DNA of 64,000 bases from Polytrichum commune (taxonomy: Eukaryota > Streptophyta > Polytrichopsida > Polytrichales > Polytrichaceae), in the NCBI GenBank assembly GCA_950295325.1, contig OX485809.1, positions 37,515,081 through 37,579,080 on the forward strand, read 5' to 3'. Each line of letters begins with the position of its first letter. Position 1 is the stretch's first letter. Positions 1 to 12,924 of the stretch are shown in pieces. Below the pieces are notes generated by a model that was not told the origin of the DNA, did no database searches, and worked only from the letters and a program-made list of their open reading frames with translations. Made by a program: the position numbers and the translations under genes.

Positions 1-57
1 GTTGATTGATGAGATCGAGCACACGTGATTCCATTGGATGAGAGCAGAATAATCGAT

Positions 58-400
58 CACCTTCCTGAGCGCCATTGATGATGAGAACCTCAAATCCCCA
101 AACATTAAGATTCGGGAGAATCGCAAATGACAAACAACGAATTTATTTTATTGTAAGAATGAGGGAAAGTGATAGGTTGCTTGATGATTCAGTTAAATGA
201 CAGCAAAAAAAAAATCACCTTGTTGAGAGCCATTGATGACGAGGACTTCATAACCCCAAACATTGAGATTCGGGTCTAAAACAAACAACGGATTCATCTT
301 CACAAGGGAAAGTGGTAGTTTAATTGATGATTTGATTGAATGAAAGTAAAAGAGTCAATCACCTTCTTGAGCACCGTTGATGATGAGCACCTCTCGCGAG
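58..400 (-). repeat. Three tandem copies of the GLOX exon-3 3' end plus intron donor
   Basis: Three segments about 145 bp apart encode the same exon end followed by a GT donor: REVLIINGAQE (donor after 363), YEVLVINGSQQ (after 219) and FEVLIINGAQE (near 62). Most differences between the copies are synonymous. The middle copy has a good acceptor (TTTAG before 275), which makes a 57-nt exon of phase 1-1. The leftmost copy lacks an AG at the equivalent place. Whether these are alternative exons or decaying duplicates cannot be settled from sequence. Confidence 0.7.
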
Positions 401-2794
401 GGCAAAATGATCATGTCACCCATGCACCGGGGGTAAGGCATAGTCTCCATCGCCCAAGTAGCGTTAGGATCCCAAACCGACATTCGACCACAAGTCTGCG
501 AACATGTGAGATTCGCCCCCGGAGTTTGGAATGCCCCGAACTGAGCACCCCCGCAGACAAGGACTTCCGCGACACCATAATTCTCCGAAGCCATCAATGG
601 AAGCATGACCGAAGATCCAGCGGAAGGGTAGTTACGGGGCTCGCCAGGGATGGTCGGGAACGTCTTGATCACCGTGTTGGTGATGTAGTTGTAGATGATG
701 GAGTCTCGGTTAGCGAAGATGTAGAGAGTGCCATCCGGAAGCAGGTGAACATAAGGATACAAATTGTCTGTCTGTGCATCTTGCGTCGCCTGTAAGAATG
801 GAAGCTGCACTTCTGGAATTCCATTTGCAGGCAAGAACTCGTATGTGAAGGTAGATCGACCGCCGATGATAATCTGCCGACCGTCTGGTAACAGCTGGTT
901 GGTTGCATACCATCGACCGGTTTGCAACGTCTCGAATGGAGACTCTACCCAATCGCACGTCCCATTCGAAGGGCATGGGCTAAATGTCCTGCATGAGCAA
1001 TTCAATCACAGAACATGCTTTGGTTTAGGGGAATTCTATCAGAAGACAACATAGTTATCCTTTAACTCGATGGGACTTTCCATAGGGAGTTCGTCCCGGC
1101 CTGTGATTTCCACTAGCTGAGGTAGTAATTGAATCTGAATGAAGAGCGACCTATTTCGGTTCATTGAGGGCTAAACTCACCCTCATTGAATCAATACAAA
1201 TTGGTCTTTGTTCAAAACTCCGCACGACCTCCAAGCATGCACTGAAAAACTTACCCGAGCATAATTTTTGTAAGCAAAACAACCAACTCACTACCAAAAG
1301 TCACGTTGAGTTAGTCTAGGATAACTCTAATGTCTATAATGTGAGTCCTTTCAAACTAGACGCTTTATACTTAAATAAGTTTTTGTTGCGGATTGGTAGA
1401 GTGGAGGATTAAGGTTGCGGTGAGAAAATTTAATACCTGACTTTGGTGTTGCCATCGAAGTCGCCACCGGTTTGCACCAGAGTCCCGTCGAACGTGAATT
1501 GGCCCGAGGAGCACCAAGTATCAGTTTCAATTGTGAGAGCACGCACTGTGTTCGTCAAAGGATCGAATAAAGCTGAATGCGCTGAGCAGTCGTGCTTTAG
1601 AACCAACTCATTTGGGTCGTCTCTGCACGCACCTCCTGCAATTCCATAAAACTTAATATCGTTTCATTAGACCGAATTAATGATTTGTTGGGCTCCTTGA
1701 TTCTCCTTCTGCTCACTTCGAGGCTTCTCTGGCATCTTTTTTGTACTGAATCTCTAGCTCTATCAATGTCATTGACCATTATGATACTTTCGCTGGTTTA
1801 TTCTCAAGTGACTTGTTGCATATACGCTCCAAAATGAAAGCGGAAATCATCACCAATATCAATTGCATGTGAAGCCCGGGCTAACAGGTGACTGATGCGC
1901 AGTGACTAAATTGAACCTCGAATGAAAGCTTTGGAAATGACCCATAAAATTGAGCATTCAGCTGAGGTTGTGAAAACTTTACGCAGGAAATCTGCGGTGT
2001 TCATGTTCAGGTTTCAGCCACCCACTACTGTCTTCTACACCTCTAGGTTTGTTGATGTCATTGACCTTATTGACTCTTTTGCTGCTCTATGATTCGTAGC
2101 TTATTTAATGTCCACTTCAAATTAAAAACGGAAATCATCACCATTACAACTTGTGAAGCCCGGTCGAACAGATGACTCATACGCAGGGACTTTGGTGATT
2201 AGGGAATAACTACCCAGGATGCAAGCTCTTACTCATTGGTAGTTTTGGAATTGAACCACAACCTATGAACTCAGGTATTGAAACTTTACCAAGGCAATCT
2301 TGGTTTAATGTACAGGTTCACGTTTCTGAAACCTTGAATCCATCTTGTACTATATGCAAGGAAAACATCCCCCCTAACCCATTTCACAGAGAACGGTGAA
2401 CCGATAATTGTTGACAAAGCATGTCGGTAAGTTGTTCACCTGGCAGCGGAAGAGTTGTGGCACCGATGTCTGTCCTATCGAGGAGCACGACATTCCCATA
2501 ACGCGTTAACCCTGCGTGCATAGAAGCCACCCCTGCATCCGGAACAACAATTTCCCAGCTCCCTGGAAGACCACTTTGCCCACAGGTTTGTCCCACACAA
2601 AATGCATACAAAATGCATACCAACACTGGACCATACTGTACCTGTGTACTGCTGCTCCGGCTGATCCCCTTGGAGTTCGGTGTCGTTGCAGGTGTTCTAA
2701 TATAACACCGAAGTAGAGTACTAGATTGAGTTTTTCCAAACATCGCCGCCATCCTTGCCAATTCTATTTCACAATGTATATATTCTACACGCAC
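219..2794 (-). CDS. Glyoxal/aldehyde oxidase-like gene (GLOX), 5' part, truncated by window edge
   Basis: Secreted copper-radical oxidase of the glyoxal oxidase family, which oxidises aldehydes and releases H2O2 in the cell wall (family knowledge). Three exons join in phase on the minus strand. Exon 1 ends at 2440 and encodes a mature-domain start with GSWEIVVPDAGVASMHAG. Exon 2 is 1635-1437 (CRDDPNELVLKHDC, DTWCSSGQF, QTGGDFDGN). Exon 3 is 988-363 (SPCPSNGTCDWVES, RWYATNQLLPDGRQI, CMGDMIILPSREVLIING). Each junction has GT/AG and preserves frame. The Cys of WCSSGQ and the Tyr of RWYATN match the positions of the Tyr-Cys cofactor of this family. A candidate further exon, 275-219, is phase 1-1. 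The C-terminal copper-ligand part lies left of base 1. The N-terminus is uncertain: an in-frame ATG at 2794 gives an unusually long leader before a hydrophobic stretch (VLVCILYAFCVGQTCG), so an upstream exon is possible. Confidence 0.85.
1054..1327. mobile_element. TA-flanked MITE in GLOX intron 2
   Basis: The terminal inverted repeats are of the type GAGTTATCCTTTAA / GGATAACTC, flanked by TA. The interior carries the phrases TTTGTTCAAAACTCC, CCAAGCATGCACTGAAAA and CAAAACAACCAACTC. The same phrases occur in three elements inside the CEP78-like gene (39088-39292, 40407-40741, 41640-41783), which defines a local family. The TA flank suggests a Tc1/mariner-type origin. Confidence 0.6.
1745..2340. 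repeat. Tandem duplication inside GLOX intron 1
   Basis: About 300 bp is duplicated in direct orientation. Shared landmarks in order are TCATTGACC, CGGAAATCATCACCA, GTGAAGCCCGG, ACAGRTGACT and GAAACTTTACC. The copies are strongly diverged. No coding signal is seen in them. Confidence 0.5.
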
Positions 2795-4375
2795 GTTGCA
2801 GTACGCTAGCTACACCAGATACCTCGATTCAAGTCTGATTAGCAAACTCGACAACAAGCAAATGTAGTCGGCATTCCCCCAAGCACCAAAATCCAGGAGA
2901 GCTTAAATTCACGGAAGAAAAGATTGATATTAACTAGTCATCTGCTTCGATGGTTGCGATCTTTTTCTTGTTACGTAGTCAACAGAAAGGCCGCGGTTAA
3001 ACTAGTTCGATTCAAAAGTGACTCACAAACCTAAAATTCTTTGCTTCGTTCGAAAGTCCGAAGTAAGCTAACGAGCTACAAACTGCAACTACTTACCCTC
3101 AACGTTCAGAAGCCTTCGGATTAAAACAACCAGTAACCAAAGCTCCAAAATTCAGTCTCAACACCAGGATTTAACACCAATGCAGGAACATAGAGTGACT
3201 AGATTCTGATCGAAAACAAAAACACAAATCTAGAAACCTACGCGTCGACTAAATCCAATTTTTAAACTTCAGTCAGAATGTGCACACACAGGGGTCAGAA
3301 ATTCAAGGTAATTCTCAATGGTGAGTAGAGTAGTAATCTAGAGACTGATCCACATGAGGTTCCGAGCACAAGAGCTTTGACTCGCTGACAAACTGGCAAA
3401 GAAAACTCGGTTATCAACACGAGGATGCAGTTACTGCATTCCAGAAGTGATTCGATGTCGATGGAGGCAGATACTGTTTCTCACACGCTGCCTGGGAGCT
3501 GGTGAGTGTAGAATGGCCACCTTCTCATCAGCGGGACAACGTTTGGTTGTAATGAATGATCCGATGAAAGTAGGTAGATAAAAGAAACTTCTCACTGGCT
3601 GCCAGGAGTCCTTTTAGTTTGGTATGGTTTTGTTATTGTTTGTTATTGTTTGTTATTGTTTTTGTTTCTGTTGACCACCATCGCCGGCGTCGGGATCGCT
3701 CCTGACCGTTGCTGCAAGACAAGCGTGACTCACTCCTCTCTCTCTCTCTCTCGGCTTCAGCCGCTTCACTACGTAATTTTCTAAGTTAAGTTCTTTCTGT
3801 CCAATGAGCGGCGAGAACAACTGCTAGTTACAGATGAAGCGGTTGAGTTTGAGATTATAACTTCAGGTTGATTTCAAAGACTTCAGGAAAATTGCCCATG
3901 ATTTAGAAGAATTTGTGGACTATACTTCAAATTAAAGAAAACGCCACAGGTCACAACATGTAACCGGTTGGACTTGGAAACACTACGATGTTGACCAATT
4001 ATTTCCCTGACACTGTTTCTGTCTGATCTAAGATTAGGGAGATATCTCGTAACTTTTCCCCAGACCTGTACGTGTACCGAATGCTCAAACCTTTCTCACA
4101 ACGGTTGGTATGAAAGTCCTTCTTGTGATTCTTCTTCTTGCCAAATGTCTTCCGTGAGTGTCATCGTCTTATTTTAAGATCATGCTATATTTGCACATGC
4201 GACCTACCTCGGTTGCACACACTTTGATGTTCAACCAGACTGATTGCTTGCTCCATAAACGACTAGTCGATGGCTTCTTACACTCAGGCTATTTATTGGT
4301 AAAAGGCTAGAAATTGTCAGACATTTTGTTGCCCAAAATTATGGCGATTTTCCATTAAGGCAGAGTTTGTGTTGA
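2795..4375. other. Upstream region of GLOX with short tandem repeats
   Basis: This region would contain the GLOX promoter and any first non-coding exon. I see no protein-coding signal. It holds a 10-bp repeat (TGTTATTGTT, three exact copies, about 3631-3660), a TC microsatellite near 3735-3752, and the dispersed repeat listed separately at 3818-4020. Confidence 0.5.
3818..4020. repeat. Dispersed repeat, partner at 55395-55612
   Basis: Direct similarity over about 200 bp with 55395-55612. The landmarks GTTACAGATGAA, GGTTGAGTTTGAGA, CAACATGTAACCGGT and GGACTTG occur in the same order. It is non-coding, and the boundaries are approximate. Confidence 0.55.
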
Positions 4376-5046
4376 AGTGTCCCCTATACAACGCAGGTAG
4401 ATGAGGCTAATATGGATTCAACTAATGGATTCAAGTATTAGGAGTTAGAAGGTTAGTTGTTGTGAATCGGGACTAAAGAAATTGGAATCGTTGAAACCGG
4501 AGTTGAGAAGGTGTTGATCTACTAGGCTTTAGAGTCAATAATTCTTTCCAATATGGTGTTATAGGGGCAAACTCTTCTATCGTTCAATGTTGATTCTACA
4601 TGGGTCATTTGCCACTGAAAACCAAGTTTGATGCTAATATTAGTTGTGTCATGTCTCTAAAGTGGTCACATGTAAGATAAAATGTTCTTGAATTGGCTTT
4701 TCGTTATAAAAAACCCCACAATACAAGTTGGTTGGCACCTCATAGCCACATGATGCCTACTGTGTGCCCAAGTTGTTGCCTCCTAATGTGCCCACCTCAC
4801 TCACAAAATCAAGCGTATCATAGCTCAGTGGATAGCACTCCTAATTATGGAGGATGATGGGTGTGAGTCAATTTGAATTTTGCGAAGATGACCAACCCAA
4901 ATATCATTAAGATGATGGTTAAATCATCATATAATACTCACCCACCAAATTAGAGAGATTGTAATGCCAATTAGGAGCCAAAATAAGTGTCTAATTAAGG
5001 AAGCCAACTGAATTAGCCTCATCTACCTGACATTGGGGACAAGTCC
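4376..5046. mobile_element. Inverted-repeat-bounded element with a tRNA-like box inside
   Basis: CAGGTAGATGAGGCTAAT near 4395 is exactly repeated in inverted orientation near 5013-5030, and a GTCCCC motif lies outside both arms, so this looks like a DNA element of about 670 bp. Inside, near 4826-4880, TAGCTCAGTGGATAGCAC matches a pol III A box, and GGTGTGAGTCAA is a degraded B box, so a SINE head may be embedded. No target duplication was recognised. Confidence 0.4.
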
Positions 5047-8000
5047 CCTTCCCTAATTCAAAATGTAATAAACTCTAAACTCCATAATATCAACCTCTTT
5101 AATGTCACTCGTTCTCTTATATCTTACAACCTAAGGAACGGATGTCCTCAATTCAAATCTCACTCCTTATTGTCACATTTTTCTCCCATACACCATGGGT
5201 TTTGACATTAAAATAAACCACCAAAGAATTCAAACCACACGCTTCCACGCAACACGTTATCATCATTGTAATTATTATCATTATTACAATATTGACTATG
5301 TGTAATTCCATAATATCACATGCTCCACTAATCCTCTTTTATCACACATCCATGTTAACACTACAAAACTCCTTAATATCATGTGCATTTTGGTTGCCAC
5401 TATTAAGGTAGCATTCAACACTATATTTTATGAAAATGACCTTGGTAAACCAACATATAAAAGCCATACTAGTTGGCCATAGGTTGTGAGAATTGCTAAA
5501 AATGGCATTTTAGTGGTTGGCGTCAAATTTGTCCGCAGTACAACTAGCTGTTGGAGTTGGCACTAGTTGGTTTTCTAATAATATTATTTTACTACTAAAC
5601 ACTAATAGTGGTAAAGAGTTGGTAGGTAGGATTCTGAGCATGTTCCAACCCCTAAACGAGAAGTTTAGGGCATCATACACTGAAGGAGCATTCTAAGGAT
5701 GAAGCACTAGCTAGGGAGGTATTTTCACAAAACTTAAACATGACTTCCTGCGAACTAGTTAATGGAGCAAGGAAGGAGTGCAAAATCCGCTACTAGCCAT
5801 AAGTGTGATATTATGGAGTTTAGAATGTACAAGGTAGTCTCAAATCAAGTTTATTCCAACTAAATCATCAAGTTGATATCGGTCTATTGTTATTTTGTTG
5901 AGGCCACTACACTCCATTACTATATTGACATAGCATTTTCAACAACATCATGTTTACGTATATTTTGAATCCCATCATCTTGATGGCTTCCTTGAGTTTT
6001 GAATCAATTTCATTGAAATTTTATAATAATATAACATGCATGCACTACCAACATGATGCTTGTGGTGTTGGTAGTGCGGCCATCACCCTACAATTCCCCG
6101 CCGTTCCATAAAGGTTTGGGAACCATGTTAAACTGATGTGTAATATATATGGGTGCAAAAGGGTTGGGACAACACGGCCCCATATTAATATCCTACACCT
6201 CACATACACCTCATTCCCTTCAAGCCTAGTTTAGGAGAGACACCATGAGAAAATATGGAATTAGAATTAAAACACAACTCATACAAAAAACAAGGCTTCA
6301 CACCTTTGTTTGTAGCCCCTAAGTTAACCTTTTATTGCTCTTGGCATCATCTCTTGTTGGGAGATTGTTCTAGACCACCACCTCACACCATCATCCGGAC
6401 TTCCCACTTGACATGGTGATTCTTATTTACTTCAAGAAGAGATAAGCGCAAGTCCCGTTAGATTTTTAATTTGATATCACTAGAAGGAAACTTATATATT
6501 ACAACCATCTGTTACAACTTGGCCATTGCGACTCATCATGGCAAGAGAATGTGTAAATAAATCAATTTTGTTGTTAACCAAAGGTTTTTTGCTACAACTT
6601 TTGGACAATGGGTAACCAAAACTTACCCTCCAATTGACAACCAAAATGGTTCATTTATGCATTTTCATGCCATGAGGCACAACAATTAGTTACAACGGAC
6701 AAATTTTCTTCTAGTGTATGAAGGAGAATGATGCTCCGAGATGAACTTTGAACCTCGTACAAGGTCACTAAGACTTTAGCAAGGAGGCAAGTCTTTCTTG
6801 CCTTTGGGTTTTGCTCGTTATAAAAATGAGTATCTTTGGCAGTTTGGGCAACACCCAAAAAAACAAGCTCCAAAGATGGCATTCAAGGTCAATATGAGGA
6901 ACACCCATCATTTGGTCAATGAGCTTTGACCACCACTAGAAGAGATATATGAACTCTAAATTTGAAAAAAATAAAAAATCTCATATGCATTTTTCTAGTT
7001 TTCTATAAGTGTATATGTTTTAATCCAAGGGCCACATCCATCCATCATTCAAATCTTAAAAAACAAGATTCTCATTAGCTGCCCCAACTTGATAAATTTA
7101 ACTTTGCAACTGTTGGATCTTCTTGAATGTTGTTGGAATGATGATATTTTTGTTCACACCTTCATTAGTTCAATTACATCCCTCAAGCTTTCAAATTGAT
7201 TAATTAAAATTGGTAATATGGTGTTCAATCTCTTTTCGTCTCTTCTAAATTAGCAAACCAACATTTAACTTAGTGATTTTTTTAAAATTAGTTGTTGTAA
7301 TTTTCAAAAGTCTAGTGGTAAGTGATAGAAACTAAGTACCGAAACCTAAATGAACTATAATTGAGCAATCAAGTCTAAATCCACAATCAATTGGCCACAC
7401 TCTCAATATCCAACCTCTTGTCCCAAGTATCAAGTCTCATAGCGTAGTGTAGGCCATAGTCTCTAGTCACAAGTAAACATCAAATCCTCTAAATATTTGG
7501 TTCCTTCTCATTATATGCTGGCTCTTGGGCTTCCTTCCCAACAATATGGGATATCTTCTCATCTCCTCCCTAACTTGGTCCATCTTCCCATCCCAGGCGC
7601 TTCGTTCTTCCCGACCCTTCCTCACCACTGTACACTAGGATCCTAGCATTGAAGATTATTGTTCAATGCACCATTCTAAGATGGTTACTTAGACAATGGT
7701 CCTTGCGAAATTTGGTCACGAGCTTCACTCCGACGCCCCAATTCTCAATTTCATTGAGTTATCTCAACTCACAACTCACTGTGCAACACCACATTCTTCA
7801 CACAAGAGAGAGTTATGTTCCTCTCTCAGAAAGAACATTTCACTTACATATCCCTTGGTGATAACATTACCCAATCCTTGGGAGATTGACATAAAGATAT
7901 CTCAACAAACACAATTTGCTCTTATCATGTTGAAAATAAACATGTGATTAGCTGCACTACTCTACTTTCTCCCATAAATTATCACACTTTAAAGTTGTCC

Positions 8001-8219
8001 AAATTATACTTCTTCTCTCAAAGTCGCATGTATTGTCACTCTGACAACTTGACATCGATTGGGTGCCACATACATGCCTAATCCTTTCACATGTTAGATA
8101 GATTCATCGAGATGTAGAGGTAAGTTATTAGAAAAAAATTGCACCGAACAAGTCATCCTATTTCACGTCCTCATACATACCAACCTAGGATAAGGAGTAT
8201 GCTTAATGTTAATTATTTC
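5047..8219. other. Non-coding AT-rich stretch
   Basis: No gene is supported; the short ORFs here show no recognisable domain. The one structured item is a short hairpin at 6042-6077, with a 12-bp perfect stem GCACTACCAACA / TGTTGGTAGTGC and a 12-nt loop. Confidence 0.5.
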
Positions 8220-8770
8220 TCTGGTAAAGTATAAGGCTTACAAGGTTTCACACCCTTCTCTAACAAATTGACACAAATAGAAATAAGGAGGTTTTTACTC
8301 TTCACGAGCAAGGTGTGTTGCCTTGGCTTCCCTTGAAATTAACCAATCCCCACACAACACCCTCATAATTGTATTAAATGATTTGTCCTCACGAAGAACT
8401 TTATAATTAAAAGAGTACAACACACAATGAGTTTTGTGGGAAATGTGCGTCACATTTTTATATCATGAAAAGATCTCTTTTACAAATCAAGGGTTTCACA
8501 CCCATAAAATGCCATCACTTTATAGACATTAAAGGTTACTGAAGAAGAAGATACTCTCTTCCCGAGAGGAGAATAATAACCCCTCTTCTCTTTTCCTCCC
8601 CTTGCCTATGGTCTATATCAACAAAAAATAGTCTCTTCAACTGATGTGCCTGCCCATAGCCAGATCCCATGAGTCCCTTTCAATTTGATCATATGTCTAT
8701 GGTCTTACCTAGACGACTCTCCCGTCCTGAGATATATTCAGTGAGTAAGAAGAATTTAGTTCTGACTCAC
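8220..8770 (-). repeat. Decayed LTR/leader-like sequence related to 58.5-58.8 kb
   Basis: Read on the minus strand, this resembles 58490-58760. Both carry GGGTGTGAARCCCTT, a C/T-rich TCCTCTC...GAGAG block, and ATAGACATRTGAYCAA in the same relative order. Similarity is weak and interrupted. I interpret it as an old relative of the same repeat; no ORF is attached. Confidence 0.35.
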
Positions 8771-11384
8771 TTCCACAAATTAGTCACCAATCTCCTATTT
8801 ATTTATAACTTCCAACATTCTAACTTCTAGGCCTAAATTTCATCAAAATTAAAAAAAATCACCTATTTTGTTCAAAAAATCGTATCACACCCACCTATCA
8901 CCAATTCAATCAGGTCCTTGGAGGTCCCAAATCTTGGTTGACACATTTTTGGAAGTAGTTGGTTCTGGTATGCAAAATTTATAGGGCAAAGTTGGAGGTC
9001 AACAAACACATATGCATGCCCAAAAATGTCTATAAAAATTAGGGGAGGGGAGGGAGGGGGGGTAGACTCCTCATTAATAACCTAAATGACTTGCATGTGT
9101 CACTAAGAAATTTAACCCCTTTGTAAAAGTAGTTTACAGTGAAAAACAAATGTATACATACTAATTGCATGCTAGAAAATGGACTCGTATATTTATATTA
9201 AACTTTCAATGTAATGTGACAAATATCTCCACTACATATTACAAATATTAATAGTAAATAAATAGGTCTTTATTACATATAAATCCATATTCACTATCCA
9301 ATGAGAAAGTCATTGAGCATTTATCCATAGGATGTAACTCAACAATTGCTGCAACCAATCAAAATAAGACATAATTACTTAGCCACGATCCGGAGAGCAA
9401 AACTCAAGGGAGCTCAAGAGCACTCCAAGAGCCTCCACTTTATCAAAACCTAGAAGCCAAATGCAAACCCTATCAATAATGGAGAGGGAAGTCATTAAGG
9501 AATGTTTCATATGATACCATGGATGATAACATGAATTGGATGAAACTAATATATCTATTGTCAATTTTTTCTATGAACCTTAGGGCTCCCTTGTGCATAT
9601 GTACCTATTTAAATGTACAAACTAGAGAAAAATGATACATCTAGTTTATGTAGATACATCTAGATACGCTAACGCCTCCAATAATATCCCTTGTTTCGCT
9701 CACGTGAAATTGGCATTTAAGTATATTTGGACAAACCACTTGTCCGAAATTGATAAGGGATATGTACTTGTGGGAACAAAGACATCAAATGACAACATCA
9801 AAAGTAACATCACAACAACCACAACTTTGAATGTTTGTATTCTATGTTCGCCAACCACCATATTTGTGTAGTTTTGCAATCCAATGTACGTCATATTGGT
9901 GGTTGTAATTGTCCAATATTCATGCATAGATCTAAGTATACTTAAATCTAGTTGTTCAATGATAGTTCTTACGCTCACATGGTATGAAGAGGCCAACCCA
10001 CGCGTGGCATTCACAAATAATTAAGAAAACAAAGTGAGTTAGAGTGGAAGGTCATTTAATCATATACTTCAAGTGAAAATGATATATTTTCAAGTGATTG
10101 CATCCCAATTGCAGCAAATTTCAATCATATGTAACAATATTTTATGAAATATGTAGATTTTAAATTTAAATTTTTATAATTTAATATAGGGTTAATGGAT
10201 GTCCCCAAACATTGCCAACAGTGTTCCCTTAAATGTTCTCACTTTTGGCTTTGTGATACAAGTATTAAATATGATTAGGGAGGCACTTAGATTTTTTAAA
10301 TGAATTGTTGTTTGTTGTAATTGTGACATGGCCTAATCATGCTTTGTCATAGTGGAGCCTAGGGTTTCTCAACACTATAAGTGAAGAAAGTTATGCATTA
10401 CATGTTAGAATCTGCTAACATTTGATTGACATGTTATTATTTTAGTTTTTTTGGGGGTAAATACTAATGTTTGCTACCTTGTTGTTGATGTGTGTTTAGT
10501 TTATAGATTAATTATATAATTTAACCCTTAAATACTCAAGCAACACGAAATGGGTCGCCACCTAATATTTCTATTGGGGTTTGCAACACACTAGGTAGCA
10601 ATCTATGTGGATGGAAAGGTATCTACTAGTGTAGGGTGGTGCCCACTACCATGTGAGCCAAAATAGCATAGAAAAACATGTAAGATTTTTTATTAGGTTG
10701 GCATTGCTTGTTTTGGGAGGCGGTTCCATGTGTTGCTCAAATGTAGGAGCCAAATTTAAGAGCCAATATCTTTCATGTACAGTAATGCCCAATTTTAGTG
10801 GGGTTTTTTTTCCATAGGACAAGGTGACGGTTGTGCACAACATGATTGGATGGATTTGGACAAAAACTTAGTGCATATGTTGCATGCTCCATGAAAAAGG
10901 AAAAGTCTTCCAAAATCACCTTATGTGACCCCTCCAACTTTGAGGGTGATGGACTTCATTCAAATTTGCTTTGAAAACTCCAAATTTCATTGAGTAGCTT
11001 ATTTTTCATCCACATAACATAGTATGGCAAAGTTGCCAACTTTCTAAAATTTGTGGCATGACCAAAATGGTCATTTGTGAGGCCAAACCTACCACCCTTA
11101 AGCGTCCTAGTCCGGGTGTGAGATTGTGACCAACACAATTCTGAACTACATATTGGGGTGCACCCCCTTGACCCCCATGGCATCACTGAACTCAACCAGT
11201 CTTTATTCCACACCACAACCATTCCAAGTGTTTAAAAACACTTTACGCTACAACGCTCAACAACAGTCTACCTTAACTAAACCACTCTTAACCCAACCCT
11301 AATCGGCTTGGAATGCCCTAGCCTAACCCCTAAACCCTACTTATCCTAATCCCCTACTTAAACTATTCACTAACTCCCTCTCGG
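8771..11384. other. Non-coding AT-rich stretch
   Basis: No recognisable gene. It includes an interrupted G-rich tract near 9043-9064 and an imperfect hairpin near 9849-9905 (AACCACCATAT ... ATATTGGTGGTT). The two ORFs around 9.6-10.0 kb lie on opposite strands across this hairpin and show no known domain. Confidence 0.45.
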
Positions 11385-12160
11385 CTAGGTCACTGTTCGG
11401 GCAGGGGAGGCCCTGTTCCCAGTATCTGCTTCGGCTGGATGCCACCTCGAACTGTCCAGAGAGCCCCTCGGCTCAAGCTCTACCATCTTCGGTCAGCCCA
11501 GAGGCTCGCCTTCTCTCCCCTTAGCCCCTGGCCGGTATGGTGGCCCTTTGAGGCACTTGGCCCTGGCCGCCTTCTAATGGCGACACCGAATCCGAACAAA
11601 CGCCTCATCAGAGCGCCCTGCACTCCGCACCCAACCCATGGTCTGAAGGTCACTCATCCACCCAAAATCCACCGCCTGGTTTCCAGTTGACTTGCACTGA
11701 GTTCGACCCTTGTCATTTTCCTCCTCCCCTGGTTCTCCGAATGGTTAACAATTGGGACCCTGAATCAGAGCTGCCGAAACCTGCACTGAATCCCTCACTA
11801 AATTGTCACCCTCCTGGGCATTGCATCCTTGCCTCAGAAGGGATTATTTTTATGTGATTTCCCCGCTCCTACCCCCTTTCCTACATCCCACACCCTCCTA
11901 TCAATCCCAGTCAACCACTTCGTCCATCTCCCCATCCACTGCCGAAAACCATTCACATTATTCAGTTGCCGGCTCCTTGTTGTTTCCTTCGCTCTCCGCC
12001 ACCCCCTTGGCTGCCCTGTTCGAAGAGGAAGGTCCTGGTGTCAGCTACGGGGCTTCGACATTCCCCTGATCCGGATTTCTTGCGGATAACGGCCAGCCTT
12101 CCCAGTCAGAGGTGAGCCTGCCCTAAATGGCCATTCGAGGGCCCCAAAACCAACATCAGG
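11385..12160. other. GC-rich island of unknown nature
   Basis: Base composition rises sharply compared with both flanks, and CpG is common. Several ORFs overlap on both strands, but none shows a domain I recognise and all contain stops within about 90 codons. It may be a remnant of a retroelement or a captured gene fragment. Telomere-like CCCTAA/AAACCCTA words lie just to its left, near 11290-11345. Confidence 0.4.
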
Positions 12161-12714
12161 TTGCCCCTTAAGCCACATCAGCCCTAACCATTCGGCATTA
12201 AGCCACATGCCGACCCACTAAGCTAATTAATAAAATCAACACAACACGCTCAAGCTTAAATGGCCAACAAGCTTAGCCTCAATAAGCAGAAGCATAACCT
12301 AACCCAATTAGCTAACCCAACTAATTGGGCCACCTAGCTAGCCCAATTAAATCAACCTAACTACATAACCCACTATTAAAGCAAAGACCCAACGCTCACA
12401 CTTAAACCCAATTCCAATCCAAACTTAAGACCGACACACTTTTTATGTTTTCCACCTTTCTTACTGGGGATTCAAAACCTAATTGCAAATGAATAAGTGT
12501 CAAGAACACATGTGGGCACCATTTTGGGCTCACATCATTTAACAAAAAAAAATTCATAGTTTTCTCAGTTGCCACCATGATGAAGGCCATGTTCACATGT
12601 AAATCTGACCTAGCAAAGGTGATCCTATTGACTTCAAATTCTCACATCAAAAAAATGGTAGTCTAGTTTACATTTGTATGGTTGGATTTGAAGAAACAAA
12701 GTCTATTTTGCTAC

Positions 12715-12753
12715 AGAACAACAACAACAACAACAACAACAATAATAATAATA
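12715..12753. repeat. (AAC)n/(AAT)n microsatellite
   Basis: About ten AAC units followed by AAT units. Confidence 0.9.
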
Positions 12754-12924
12754 TAAAAAACAACACTAGTGCAGGAGGTGCCCAAAGATGGAATGTGAAG
12801 GCTTGAGTGTTTAAGGGTTAAAAGTTGGGATCAAACTTTTCTCAACTTTGAAGAAAACTTGCATGCTAAAAAAAACCAAGGCCCATGATTTATGAATAAT
12901 CTATGGGTACTCATCGACCATCAA

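Noticed and set aside
340-1054. Plus-strand and alternative minus-frame ORFs over GLOX exon 3
   Set aside because: The minus-strand GLOX exon explains this DNA, with splice sites and family motifs; the others are antisense or out of frame.
5200-5340. AT-rich inverted words near 5260-5300 as a MITE
   Set aside because: Only short low-complexity TTATTA/TAATAA similarity, without bounded ends or target duplication.
9632-10014. Opposed ORFs (79 and 104 codons)
   Set aside because: They overlap on opposite strands across an imperfect hairpin and have no recognisable motif.
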